Positions 33,206 to 41,714 of a stretch of DNA of 64,000 nt are shown here, one piece after another. How positions within the stretch are numbered: the stretch's first letter is position 1; each line of letters opens with the position of its first letter. Position numbers and translations under genes: made by a program. The notes beneath the pieces were generated by a model, which saw nothing but the letters and a program-made list of their open reading frames with translations, searched no databases and had not been told where the DNA came from. This DNA is from Bacteroidota bacterium (lineage in GTDB: Bacteria > Bacteroidota > Bacteroidia > Bacteroidales > JAAUTT01), in the NCBI GenBank assembly GCA_030706405.1, contig JAUZOO010000001.1, positions 329,762-393,761 on the forward strand, written 5' to 3'.

Positions 33206-33243
33206 GAAAAATGATTGGAACCTGTGTTTCAATCATTTTTTTT
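33206..33243 (+). terminator. Terminator after the DksA-like gene
   Basis: AAAAATGATTGGAA (33206 onward) pairs with TTTCAATCATTTTT (to 33240) with one mismatch, followed by T residues. It abuts the next promoter. Confidence 0.75.
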
Positions 33244-33251
33244 TACATTTG
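33244..33251 (+). promoter_or_regulatory. -7 element for lspA
   Basis: TACATTTG matches TAnnTTTG, 63 bp upstream of the lspA ATG. Confidence 0.45.
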
Positions 33252-33314
33252 CGGACATAATTTACTGCCTGAATTTTCGTCTGGAAAGGCTAGGTATACA
33301 AAAAGATTCAAACA

Positions 33315-33953
33315 ATGATTATCAATAAAAATTTGAAACTTAACTTAGGTCAAAAAGCAGCTTTAATTGTCTTTTTGGTGCTGTTAATCGACCAGTGTGT
33401 TAAAATATGGATTAAAACCCACATGATGCTGGGAGAGGAATACCATGTTTTGGGTAACTGGTTTATCATCCATTTTACCGAGAATAACGGAATGGCATTT
33501 GGAATGGAATTCGGCGGGTCATTCGGCAAATTACTGCTCAGTTCGTTCCGCATCTTTGCCGTGGGTGGTATTGGCTGGTATCTGGTACATCTGATCAAAA
33601 CCAAAGCACACACGGGTTTTGTAATCAGCATTGCGTTGATTTTGGCAGGAGCCATTGGCAATATCCTTGACAGTGTTTTCTACGGAATGATTTTCAGCGA
33701 CAGCTATTTTCAAATTGCTCAATTATTCCCGGCTAACGGCGGTTATTCGTCGTTTCTGCACGGCAGGGTAGTGGATATGTTGTATTTCCCGATTCTGAAG
33801 GGCCATTTCCCTGGTTGGTTTCCCATTTGGGGTTCGGAAGAGTTCATTTTCTTCAGGCCGGTATTTAACATCGCCGATTCGTCCATTACCATCGGAGTTA
33901 TCATCATTCTTCTTTTTCAAAAGCAATTTTTTAAACCTGAAAACAAAATATAA
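33315..33953 (+). CDS. lspA: Lipoprotein signal peptidase (signal peptidase II)
   Basis: A 212-residue inner-membrane aspartic protease that cleaves lipoprotein signal peptides. Four hydrophobic helices are visible. The conserved NNGMAFGMEFGG segment is followed by the two catalytic aspartates in GAIGNILDSVFYG and FNIADSSITIG. A periplasmic insertion of about 40 residues between them, longer than in E. coli, is usual for Bacteroidota. The many lipobox proteins in this window are its substrates by inference. Confidence 0.95.
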   Translation: MIINKNLKLNLGQKAALIVFLVLLIDQCVKIWIKTHMMLGEEYHVLGNWFIIHFTENNGMAFGMEFGGSFGKLLLSSFRIFAVGGIGWYLVHLIKTKAHTGFVISIALILAGAIGNILDSVFYGMIFSDSYFQIAQLFPANGGYSSFLHGRVVDMLYFPILKGHFPGWFPIWGSEEFIFFRPVFNIADSSITIGVIIILLFQKQFFKPENKI

Positions 33954-33958
33954 TAACC

Positions 33959-33988
33959 GGCGTACGAACTCTCGTACGCCTTTTTTTT
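33959..33988 (+). terminator. Terminator after lspA
   Basis: GGCGTACGA (33959-33967) pairs with TCGTACGCC (33972-33980), followed by eight T residues. Confidence 0.92.
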
Positions 33989-34000
33989 AATACCAAAATA

Positions 34001-35290
34001 ATGAGCAAACGTACTCCTTTTCCTGCTGTCTTTTGGGTGGCAAATTCAATAGAAATTCTCGAACGCATCGCCTATTATGGCATTTATATGGGTTTTGGAA
34101 TATACATGGCCCATTTGGGATATACCAAAGCGCAGCTAGGCATTGTGCAAAGCCTCTTTTTGCTGTTTTCCTATACCATCCCGGTAATTTCGGGGACATT
34201 TGCAGACCGGTTCGGCTTTAAAAAAGTATTGATCGTAGCCTATCTGGCTTATCTTCCTTCCATTTTATTATTGCTCATTACCAAATCGTTTTCGGGAATT
34301 TCGCTAACCATGTTATGTATTGGTTTTGCGGCCGGAATTTTTAAACCGCTTATTTCCGGCACGGTTCGGGTGGTTTCGGATGCTTCGAACAAAACATTAG
34401 GTTTTGGAATATTTTATGCCATGATTAATATTGGCGGCACCGTTGGGCCTATGATTGCCGGTAAACTCAGGGTAATTTCGTGGAATTACGCTTTTCTGGC
34501 ATCTGCTATTTCCATTGGTTTTATGTTACTGGTAACCATTCTTTTCTACAAAGAACCTCCCCGCAAACTGGAAGGTCAAACCCTTAAAAGCAAGTTCCAT
34601 GACATGGCCGAAACACTCTCGGACGGGAAATTTGTACTGTTCCTTGCCATTCTTGGCGTATTTTTCTGGCTGCCTTTCTGGGCTTTTTTCAACCTTATTG
34701 GCCTCTACATCGACCAAAATATTGACACTGTAACGCTTTATACTCAGGTTAAGAGCGTACTCGGCACCGGTGTAGCCAACTTCCTTTCCCAAGCCGACGA
34801 GCATGGTGTACGTCGCATACTGGGCGAATCAATCGGAAACACTGGTTTATACATCATTATATTTCAGTTGGTGGTTTCAAGCATCAGCCAGCGGTTCAGG
34901 GCTATCCCGGTATTTCTTACCGGTTTGTTTACGGTGGCTTTAGGATTTGGAGTTTTGGCTCTTGCTAAAGTTTCTGCTCCATCGTTCGTTTTTCTCGGCA
35001 TCTTTTTGTTTGCTGTTGGCGAAATGATGTCGTCGCCGCGTATTCAGGAATACATCACCTGGATAGCACCGAAAGAAAAAGCCGGACTGTATATGGGCTC
35101 AAACTTCCTGGCTACTGCAGTTGGCGGGCTATTCAGCGGAGTAATCTATACCTCATTGCTCGGATTTTTTAACAACATGGGACATCCCGAATACGTTTGG
35201 TACACATTGGCAACCCATATTGCACTGGGAATTGTTGCGATTTCTCTATTTGCCAAATTCTTGGGCGAGTATAAAGAGATGGATGCCTAG
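34001..35290 (+). CDS. POT/PTR-like major facilitator transporter
   Basis: A 429-residue MFS protein with about 12 membrane helices. The first helix contains the ExxER...YYG motif of proton-coupled oligopeptide transporters (SIEILERIAYYGIYMGF). The loop motif GTFADRFGFKKVLI follows helix 2, and GIFKPLISGTV matches the family's helix 4 region. The insertion before the second bundle (IDQNIDTVTLYTQ...HGVRRILGES) is unusual. Substrate is unknown; peptides are a guess from the ExxER motif. It starts 13 bp after the lspA terminator T-run. Confidence 0.8.
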   Translation: MSKRTPFPAVFWVANSIEILERIAYYGIYMGFGIYMAHLGYTKAQLGIVQSLFLLFSYTIPVISGTFADRFGFKKVLIVAYLAYLPSILLLLITKSFSGISLTMLCIGFAAGIFKPLISGTVRVVSDASNKTLGFGIFYAMINIGGTVGPMIAGKLRVISWNYAFLASAISIGFMLLVTILFYKEPPRKLEGQTLKSKFHDMAETLSDGKFVLFLAILGVFFWLPFWAFFNLIGLYIDQNIDTVTLYTQVKSVLGTGVANFLSQADEHGVRRILGESIGNTGLYIIIFQLVVSSISQRFRAIPVFLTGLFTVALGFGVLALAKVSAPSFVFLGIFLFAVGEMMSSPRIQEYITWIAPKEKAGLYMGSNFLATAVGGLFSGVIYTSLLGFFNNMGHPEYVWYTLATHIALGIVAISLFAKFLGEYKEMDA

Positions 35291-35307
35291 CAATTTTTAT
35301 AATTATA

Positions 35308-35350
35308 GAAATTAGGGGATTAAGCTAAAACTACTTAATCCCCTAATTTC
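35308..35350. terminator. Bidirectional terminator between transporter and hemW
   Basis: GAAATTAGGGGATTAAG (35308-35324) pairs with CTTAATCCCCTAATTTC (35334-35350), a 17-bp perfect stem between convergent genes. Confidence 0.88.
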
Positions 35351-35363
35351 TTAGTAATCCTAG

Positions 35364-36494
35364 TCATTCCACATAAAACAGGTCCGATATAATCCGATCT
35401 GAAACAAACATTCCGTTATCCGAAAGTCGAAGATGTTCTTCCTCCAAAATCATATAACCCGTATTTGCAAATTTCGACAGTTCTTGTTGAATATGCCGAA
35501 GGTACTTCTCTCCAAAAGATTCTCTTACAATTCTCAAATCAACTCCCCATATCGTTCGTAAACCTGTGAGCAGATAATCGTTAAAACGCTCGTTTACGCC
35601 CAGTTGCTCATCTTCAAAATAAATTTTTCCTTGCTCTATAGCCTCAATGTATTGTTGGTTTACCGATAGGTTCCAGCGGCGTGCAGTTCCATCATAAGAA
35701 TGGGCCGAAGGCCCTGCGCCCAAATATTTTCCGCCTTGCCAGTAATTTGTGTTGTGCCGCGAGAACATTCCGTCCTTACAAAAATTAGAAATTTCATAAT
35801 GTTCGTATCCGTTCCGTTTCATTTTGTCGATGAGCATTGAATATTGCAGGAGACTTTCCTCTTCGCCAATTTCATTAAGTTTTCCCTTCTTTTTATAATG
35901 TCCAAGTACCGTTTTAGGCTCGATAGTTAAATGATAAGCCGAAAGATGAGGAATATTGAATAAAAAGAATTTCTCAAGGTTTTGAGCCCATCTTTCGGCC
36001 GATAACTGTGGCAATCCATAAATCAGGTCGATATTCATATTCGTCAAGCCTGTATCTTGGGCTAATTTAATGCAGCGTTCTGCTTCTTGGGCAGTGTGAC
36101 GGCGGTTCATCCACTTCAAATCGTCGTCGAAAAAAGATTGAATACCAATGCTTAACCGGTTTATTCCCAATTTTTTAATTGACTGAAGATAATCGGTAGT
36201 TAAATCATCGGGATTAGCCTCTAAGGTAATTTCTGCATTTGCCGAAACGTTAAAATGGCGGTGAATACAATCCAAAAGACGTTCTATTTCCTGTGGAGTA
36301 AGCACCGACGGGGTTCCACCTCCAAAATAAATTGTATCAACATTGGGAGAATGAAAATAATCTTTGCGCATTTCGATCTCCTTCGCCAGACAATCCAGCA
36401 AACGGTCCTTAAGCTTTAACGACACCGAAAAATGAAAATCGCAATAGTAACATACTTTCTTACAGAAGGGTATGTGAATGTATATTCCGTTCAT
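35364..36494 (-). CDS. hemW: Radical SAM heme chaperone HemW (HemN-like)
   Basis: 376 residues from ATG 36494; the open frame opens one codon earlier in another Met and a TTG. The radical SAM cluster motif CKKVCYYCDFHF (CxxxCxxC) is near the N-terminus, followed by YFGGGTPSVL. The residue after the motif is D-F rather than the extra Cys of true HemN, which points to HemW, a heme-binding chaperone. The C-terminal HemN-type domain (GVDLRIVRESFGEKY) is present. Older annotations call this coproporphyrinogen III oxidase. Confidence 0.9.
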   Translation of the reverse strand: MNGIYIHIPFCKKVCYYCDFHFSVSLKLKDRLLDCLAKEIEMRKDYFHSPNVDTIYFGGGTPSVLTPQEIERLLDCIHRHFNVSANAEITLEANPDDLTTDYLQSIKKLGINRLSIGIQSFFDDDLKWMNRRHTAQEAERCIKLAQDTGLTNMNIDLIYGLPQLSAERWAQNLEKFFLFNIPHLSAYHLTIEPKTVLGHYKKKGKLNEIGEEESLLQYSMLIDKMKRNGYEHYEISNFCKDGMFSRHNTNYWQGGKYLGAGPSAHSYDGTARRWNLSVNQQYIEAIEQGKIYFEDEQLGVNERFNDYLLTGLRTIWGVDLRIVRESFGEKYLRHIQQELSKFANTGYMILEEEHLRLSDNGMFVSDRIISDLFYVE

Positions 36495-36572
36495 TAACAA
36501 TAATTAACAAAATGGATAAAAATTTGTTATGTTTTTTGTTTGTATCTTAGCGCCGAATTTAAAAGATTAGCC

Positions 36573-37001
36573 ATGCACATCATAAAATCGTTCTGGAAAC
36601 CCATTGCCTGGTCGTTAGTAGTGTTGATCCTGTCAGGAATGACAGGCGAAACCGTTTCTAAAATAGAAATCATCTATTTCCCTCAGATTGATAAAGTTGT
36701 TCACTTCACCATGTATTTTGTATTTACTTTTCTGATGATGTACGACTTTACGCGCTATAAGGATAAAATTTTTTCGCGCACTCAGATAATCCTCTTTTCA
36801 TTGATATCGGCAATATTATACGGCGGGGGAATGGAATTGCTCCAACGTATATCGGCTTTGCACCGGAGCTCGGACATAATGGATTTTCTTGCGAACTCAA
36901 CCGGTGCAATTGTCGCTGTATTACTTTATAAACAACTGGCTTTTATTTTTGATACAGTAATAAAACTATTTACAGTGCCAAAGAAAAGTCGCTCTCTTTG
37001 A
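36573..37001 (+). CDS. VanZ-family membrane protein
   Basis: 142 residues from ATG 36573; an earlier Met at 36540 is less likely. Four hydrophobic helices with the VanZ-like pattern IDKVVHFTMYFVFTFLMMYDF, GGGMELLQRISALHRSSDIMDFLANSTGAIV. The VanZ family is named for teicoplanin resistance, but most members are uncharacterised. Its 3' end overlaps the convergent Rrf2-type gene by 32 bp. Confidence 0.82.
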   Translation: MHIIKSFWKPIAWSLVVLILSGMTGETVSKIEIIYFPQIDKVVHFTMYFVFTFLMMYDFTRYKDKIFSRTQIILFSLISAILYGGGMELLQRISALHRSSDIMDFLANSTGAIVAVLLYKQLAFIFDTVIKLFTVPKKSRSL

Positions 37002-37404
37002 TATGATCGGCCAAATCGCCAATATTCTCCGTTTCGAACAGCGTTTTTAACTGCTCCCGAATAGCACCATAACTACGGTGGATTGGGCAATGCTGGTCGT
37101 CGTCGGTACATGATTTAAGACCTAACACGCAGGAGTTAAAGCTATCTAGTCCGTCAATTACCTCCACAATATCCATAAGGCTTATTTCGTATGGATTTTT
37201 GCCTAAGCCAAACCCTCCGTGCGGACCTTTGGTAGAAGAAAGCATTTTATGCTTTGCCAACGACTGCAATATTTTACCCAAAAACGGGGTTGGAATATCC
37301 AAATCCTTCGAAATCTGTTTAATACCAATTTTCGATTCCCCGTTGCTTTTTACGGCAAGGTAAATCACTGCCCGAATGGCATATTTGCTGGTGTTGGAAA
37401 GCAT
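36970..37404 (-). CDS. Rrf2-family (IscR/NsrR-like) transcriptional regulator
   Basis: 144 residues. An N-terminal winged helix (SKYAIRAVIYLAVKS...KQISKDLDIPTPFLGKILQSLAK) is followed by the family wing GPHGGFGLGKNP. Three cysteines, C92, C99 and C106, are spaced as in Rrf2 proteins that bind an Fe-S cluster. It probably senses iron-sulfur status, nitric oxide or redox (family inference). It is 20 bp downstream of rpiB on the same strand, so the two are co-transcribed. Confidence 0.9.
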   Translation of the reverse strand: MLSNTSKYAIRAVIYLAVKSNGESKIGIKQISKDLDIPTPFLGKILQSLAKHKMLSSTKGPHGGFGLGKNPYEISLMDIVEVIDGLDSFNSCVLGLKSCTDDDQHCPIHRSYGAIREQLKTLFETENIGDLADHIKESDFSLAL

Positions 37405-37424
37405 AAAAGTTTCTGTTCTTTTAA

Positions 37425-37856
37425 TTATTTAACAGGTATTTTTTCAACGCGGGCACAATGACGGCCACCTTCAAAAGGAGTTGTCAAAAACGTATCAACA
37501 ATCTCGTAAGCTTCAGCAACACTTATAAAACGAGCGGGCAAAGCTACAATATTAGCATCGTTGTGCAAACGAGCCAAACGGCTAATTTCCTTGTTCCAGC
37601 ATAAAGCCGAACGTACTCCTTGGTGCTTATTGGCAGTAATGTTAATTCCGTTGCCACTTCCACAAATTGAAATACCCAAATCTACTTCCTTATCTTCAAC
37701 AGCTTTAGCCAAAAGATGGGCAAAATCGGGATAATCAACCGGGTCGGGATTGGAAGATCCAAAATCAGTAACTTCAATACCTTTTTCTTTCAAATACGTT
37801 AATAACTGTATTTTAAGCTGATAACCAGCATGGTCATTTGCAATTCCTAAAATCAT
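37425..37856 (-). CDS. rpiB: Ribose-5-phosphate isomerase B
   Basis: A 143-residue RpiB/LacAB-family sugar-phosphate isomerase that interconverts ribose-5-phosphate and ribulose-5-phosphate in the pentose phosphate pathway. Visible hallmarks are the N-terminal GIANDHAGYQLK, GISICGSGNGINITANKHQGVRSALCW with the catalytic Cys, and the C-terminal GGRHCARVEKI. A TAATTTTG element at 37882-37889 could be its -7 box. The Rrf2 gene follows. Confidence 0.95.
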   Translation of the reverse strand: MILGIANDHAGYQLKIQLLTYLKEKGIEVTDFGSSNPDPVDYPDFAHLLAKAVEDKEVDLGISICGSGNGINITANKHQGVRSALCWNKEISRLARLHNDANIVALPARFISVAEAYEIVDTFLTTPFEGGRHCARVEKIPVK

Positions 37857-37859
37857 GAT

Positions 37860-38362
37860 GTTATATTTTTATTGAGCGTCACAAAATTATAAAAACAAAT
37901 TCATACTATAAGGTATTTTACTTTTCAAAAGTCGATTCTTACAAATTAACACGGAATTGTTGATTAATGTTAATAACTCGTTGACTTCTCCGGAAAAGTT
38001 TTTGACATTTTAAGTTGCAATTAACATTCGCTAGTCAGTATATAACTTTATTCGAAACATACAAATAAGTTATTTGTTATTTAGAGTGAAGTAATCAACT
38101 AATTTTAAACAGCAAAATGATAGTTAAAAACTTAAATTTTTTCAAACTTTGTAGCAATTAACAATTGTTAATAACTCATTGAATATGCTGATTATTAATA
38201 CATTTTTTTAAACCATGCTGTTAATTATGAGGGGTGGCATTCTTAATAACCATTATTACAAACTTTCAAACCAAAAATTTCAAACACAATTAACAGCCTA
38301 TTATTATCATCATATATTTTTAAAAATTCAAAAAGAAATAAATAATATATATAGTTGTTAAA
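37860..38362. other. Gene-free AT-rich interval, candidate chromosome origin (oriC)
   Basis: About 500 bp between rpiB and nadA without a convincing gene. The heptamer TGTTAAT occurs seven times on either strand (37945, 37968, 38020, 38157, 38166, 38219, 38289). Two of these extend to TGTTAATAACTC (37968, 38166). TGTTAATAA differs from the DnaA box complement TGTGGATAA at two positions. A perfect palindrome TTAACAATTGTTAA lies at 38158-38171. The right end (38296-38362) is an AT-rich stretch suitable for unwinding. dnaA is not in the window, so the call is tentative. Confidence 0.4.
37882..37889 (-). promoter_or_regulatory. Possible -7 element of rpiB
   Basis: The minus strand reads TAATTTTG (TAnnTTTG), 25 bp upstream of the rpiB start. 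Confidence 0.4.
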
Positions 38363-39349
38363 ATGATTGATGTTTTGAAAGAAAGAGGCTTTGAAGTTAA
38401 TTTGACGAATGACGAACTTATTCATGAAATCAATAAGTTACGGAAAGAATGTAATGCCATTATTTTGGCACATTTTTATCAGGAATCTGAAATTCAGGAT
38501 ATTGCTGACTTTGTTGGCGACAGTTTACAATTATCGCAGCAGGCAGCAAAAACTGATGCCGATGTCATTGTTTTTGCTGGTGTTCATTTTATGGCCGAAA
38601 CTGCCAAAATTTTAAGTCCTTCAAAAACGGTGTTAATACCCGATTTGGAAGCCGGATGTTCTTTGGCTGATTCTTGTAAATATGCTGATTTTGAAGCGTT
38701 TCTTAAAAATTATCCCGGACATACTGTTATTTCGTATGTTAATACTACGGCTGAAATTAAAGCTTTAACAGATATAATTTGTACTTCGTCTAATGCTTTG
38801 GAAATAGTTAAGTCGTTGCCTGAGAACGAAAAAATTGTTTTTGCTCCAGACCGCAACCTTGGTAATTATATTAAGACGGTAACTGGTCGCGACATGGTTA
38901 TTTGGGACGGTGCATGCCACGTTCATCAAAGGTTTTCGCTTGAAAAAATTGTTGAGTTGAAAAAGGAAAATCCTGCTGCTAAGATTATAGCTCATCCCGA
39001 GTGCGATAAAACCATTCTTTTAATTGCCGATTTTGTTGGTTCTACGGCTGCAATGCTTAAATTTACCCAGGGTGATAATGCTTCTGCCTATATTGTTTGT
39101 ACTGAATCGGGTATTTTGCATCAAATGAGAAAATCTCATCCTGAGAAGAATTTTATCCCTGCGCCACCGAATGATTCAACCTGTGCTTGTAACGACTGTC
39201 AGTTTATGAAACTTATTACTTTGAAAAAGATTTATTTAAGTTTGAAGAATAATACCTTTGAAATAACGATGGATGAAAACCTTCGTGCAAAAGCTGAAAA
39301 ACCTATACGCCGTATGCTCGAAATGTCAGAAAAACTTGGAATAAAATAG
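38363..39349 (+). CDS. nadA: Quinolinate synthase
   Basis: A 328-residue [4Fe-4S] enzyme that condenses iminoaspartate with dihydroxyacetone phosphate to quinolinate in NAD synthesis. NadA signatures seen are AIILAHFYQESEIQDIADFVGDS, FAGVHFMAETAKIL, LIPDLEAGCSLADSC (first cluster Cys), AHPECDKTILLIADFVGST (second) and NDSTCACNDCQFMKL (third region). nadB and nadC are not adjacent. It is the first gene right of the AT-rich candidate origin, and its codons end mostly in A or T, unlike genes to the left. Confidence 0.95.
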   Translation: MIDVLKERGFEVNLTNDELIHEINKLRKECNAIILAHFYQESEIQDIADFVGDSLQLSQQAAKTDADVIVFAGVHFMAETAKILSPSKTVLIPDLEAGCSLADSCKYADFEAFLKNYPGHTVISYVNTTAEIKALTDIICTSSNALEIVKSLPENEKIVFAPDRNLGNYIKTVTGRDMVIWDGACHVHQRFSLEKIVELKKENPAAKIIAHPECDKTILLIADFVGSTAAMLKFTQGDNASAYIVCTESGILHQMRKSHPEKNFIPAPPNDSTCACNDCQFMKLITLKKIYLSLKNNTFEITMDENLRAKAEKPIRRMLEMSEKLGIK

Positions 39350-39402
39350 GATTTATTCGTACTTAGCTGCACAGTTATTTAATCACCTAGTTACTTTTTG
39401 TA

Positions 39403-40425
39403 ATGGCCGAAGATTTTAAAATCAGAGATAATAATTTGAATGATAATGATAAAGACTTTGAGCGCAAGGTAAGGCCATTAGATTTTGGGGATTTTTCAGG
39501 TCAAAGTAAAGTTGTTGAAAACCTTCGAATATTTGTAAAAGCAGCCAAACTTCGTGAGGAATCGTTAGATCATGTATTGTTACACGGACCTCCGGGATTG
39601 GGTAAGACAACGTTATCTAATATTATAGCCAATGAACTTGGTGTTAATCTTAAAATTACATCGGGACCGGTATTAGATAAACCTGGTGATTTAGCGGGTA
39701 TTCTTACTAATCTCGATGATAACGATGTTTTATTTATTGACGAAATTCATCGGTTAAGTCCGGTAGTGGAAGAGTACCTTTATTCGGCCATGGAGGATTT
39801 TATTATCGACATCGTTTTGGATAAAGGTCCAAATGCACGTTCAATACAGCTTAAATTGAATCCTTTTACACTGATTGGAGCAACTACCCGGTCGGGCTTA
39901 CTTACGAGTCCTCTGCGTGCTCGTTTTGGTATAAATTGTCATTTGGAGTATTACGATGTTCCTACTCTTGTAATAATTGTGAAGCGGTCGTCACAAATTC
40001 TTAATGTGGCTATTGATGATGATGCCGCTCACGAGATAGCTTTTCGTAGCCGTGGAACGCCGCGTATTTGCAATGCTCTGTTGCGTAGAGTGAGAGATTT
40101 TGCTCAAGTGGTAGGAGAGGGGTATATTGATCTTAAAATAGCGCAGTACGCCTTAAATGCCCTAAATATTGATAATAGAGGGTTAGATGAAATGGATCAT
40201 AAAATACTTCGTACCGTTATTGAAAAGTTTAAAGGTGGGCCGGTAGGTTTAAATACTATTGCCACCGCTATTGGTGAGGATAGTGGTACTATTGAAGAAG
40301 TATATGAGCCTTTTCTGATAAAGGAAGGTTTTATGAAGCGCACCCCTCGTGGTAGGGAGGTGACGGATTTGGCTTATAAAAGCCTTGGAATTGTTAAGCT
40401 TGCCGACGAGCAAACGTTATTTTAA
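39403..40425 (+). CDS. ruvB: Holliday junction branch migration ATPase RuvB
   Basis: A 340-residue AAA+ motor that drives branch migration with RuvA. Walker A is GPPGLGKTT (about residues 64-72), Walker [11 protein letters not shown], sensor 1 [10 protein letters not shown] and the arginine-finger region LRARFGI. The C-terminal winged helix is [13 protein letters not shown]. ruvA and ruvC are not adjacent. It follows nadA by 53 bp. Confidence 0.97.
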   Translation: MAEDFKIRDNNLNDNDKDFERKVRPLDFGDFSGQSKVVENLRIFVKAAKLREESLDHVLLHGPPGLGKTTLSNIIANELGVNLKITSGPVLDKPGDLAGILTNLDDNDVLFIDEIHRLSPVVEEYLYSAMEDFIIDIVLDKGPNARSIQLKLNPFTLIGATTRSGLLTSPLRARFGINCHLEYYDVPTLVIIVKRSSQILNVAIDDDAAHEIAFRSRGTPRICNALLRRVRDFAQVVGEGYIDLKIAQYALNALNIDNRGLDEMDHKILRTVIEKFKGGPVGLNTIATAIGEDSGTIEEVYEPFLIKEGFMKRTPRGREVTDLAYKSLGIVKLADEQTLF

Positions 40426-40442
40426 TTACGATAAACTCGTAC

Positions 40443-41147
40443 CTAATTTAGGTTTGCAACTTTAATTAAACCGTTGAAATTTAATATTTTAATTTTACGA
40501 CCTTCGATTTCTATTAGATTATCATTTTTGAATTCAGATAACAAGCGAATTACAGATTCTGTCGCTGTTCCAACGATATTGGCCAATTCTTCACGTGTTA
40601 GCAATATTTGAAGGATGTTTTCTTTATCAATACCAAATTCCTGTTTAAGGTGGACTAAAACCTCTGCTAATCTTTCCCTTACGGTTTTTTGGGCTATATC
40701 TGTAATGTATTCGTTGGCTTCCCCTAGCTCGCGGCAGGCAAGTTGCAAAAGTTCAAAAGCAAAATTTCCGTTATTTTTAACCAAATAGTAAAGCGATTCT
40801 TGCGATATATAACATAATTTACTATCTTCTAATGTTTTGGCTGTCGTACAGGCTAAGTCTCCGTTTAAAACGGAACGAAAACCAATGATATCGTAAGGTT
40901 TTGCAAAGCGTATAATCTGTTCTTTTCCGTCAATTCCTGTTTTATAAACTTTAAGAATACCGTCAAGAACGATGTAACAACCTGTGATTCTTGAATTTTG
41001 CCTGTATATACAAAGTCCTTTTTTATAAGTATTTATTGTTTTATCAAGCGATATTCTTTCAACTTCTGATGGAGTTAAGTGTTTAAATAATGCGCTATGC
41101 GAAAAATTGAAATCTTCGGTAATTTGATTGATATATTGGTTTTTCAT
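40443..41147 (-). CDS. Crp/Fnr-family transcriptional regulator
   Basis: 234 residues: a beta-roll effector domain (YIVLDGILKVYKTGIDGKEQIIRFAKPYDIIGF) and a Crp-type helix-turn-helix (TREELANIVGTATESVIRLLSEFKNDNLI). The N-terminal Cys cluster seen in the Fnr-like protein at 13.5 kb is absent, so it is not an obvious Fe-S sensor. It is divergent from the OsmC-family gene, which it may control (inference). A TATTTTTG element lies upstream at 41184-41191 on the minus strand. Confidence 0.88.
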   Translation of the reverse strand: MKNQYINQITEDFNFSHSALFKHLTPSEVERISLDKTINTYKKGLCIYRQNSRITGCYIVLDGILKVYKTGIDGKEQIIRFAKPYDIIGFRSVLNGDLACTTAKTLEDSKLCYISQESLYYLVKNNGNFAFELLQLACRELGEANEYITDIAQKTVRERLAEVLVHLKQEFGIDKENILQILLTREELANIVGTATESVIRLLSEFKNDNLIEIEGRKIKILNFNGLIKVANLN

Positions 41148-41183
41148 TTATGACAATGTATTTTTAGAAGTATCGAACTTTGG

Positions 41184-41191
41184 CAAAAATA
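41184..41191 (-). promoter_or_regulatory. -7 element of the Crp/Fnr regulator
   Basis: The minus strand reads TATTTTTG (TAnnTTTG), 37 bp upstream of the start. Confidence 0.45.
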
Positions 41192-41250
41192 GAAAAAGAA
41201 AGAGATATAAGTGTCTTTAGATTTTATAAAAAAATGATAATAATTTAACT

Positions 41251-41664
41251 ATGAAAACATTTGTTAATGTTAAATGGGATAGCAACTTAAAGTTTAAAGC
41301 TGATTTGTTTGGTAAAGAATTGGTGTTAGATGCTGCTTCTGATGCTGGTGGAAATGATGAAGGCTTTCGTCCTAAGTCTCTTATGATGGTTGCTTTGGCT
41401 GGATGTACTGGTATGGATGTGATTTCAATTCTTAAAAAAATGAAGGTTGATGTTACATACTTTAACCTCAGAATTGAGGGTAACATTCGTGACGAACATC
41501 CTAAGAAGTATGAATCAATGAAAGTAATTTATGAATTCAAAGGAAACGACCTTGAATTGGAGAAATTACAAAAAGCCGTTAATCTCTCGATTGAAAAGTA
41601 TTGTGGTGTAAATGCCAATTACCGGGATTCGATGCAAATGGAATATGAAATAAGTATTCTTTAA
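41251..41664 (+). CDS. OsmC/Ohr-family peroxide-detoxifying protein
   Basis: 137 residues of the OsmC superfamily, thiol peroxidases acting on organic hydroperoxides. The two redox cysteines are in MVALAGCTGMDVISIL and SIEKYCGVNANYRDS. The N-terminus F.VNVKWDSNLKFKADLFGKE matches the OsmC beta-sheet. It is divergent from a Crp/Fnr regulator, and a strong terminator follows. Confidence 0.88.
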   Translation: MKTFVNVKWDSNLKFKADLFGKELVLDAASDAGGNDEGFRPKSLMMVALAGCTGMDVISILKKMKVDVTYFNLRIEGNIRDEHPKKYESMKVIYEFKGNDLELEKLQKAVNLSIEKYCGVNANYRDSMQMEYEISIL

Positions 41665-41677
41665 ATAACGTAAAATT

Positions 41678-41714
41678 CCATGACAGAGTTATTTACCCTG
41701 TCATGGTGTATTTT
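41678..41714. terminator. Terminator between OsmC-like gene and pheS
   Basis: CCATGACAG (41678-41686) pairs with CTGTCATGG (41698-41706), followed by a T-rich stretch. It lies between convergent genes. Confidence 0.8.

Noticed and set aside
40588-40602. TTCACGTGTTA in the Crp/Fnr gene as parS
   Set aside because: Only one half-site matches; it is ordinary coding sequence.
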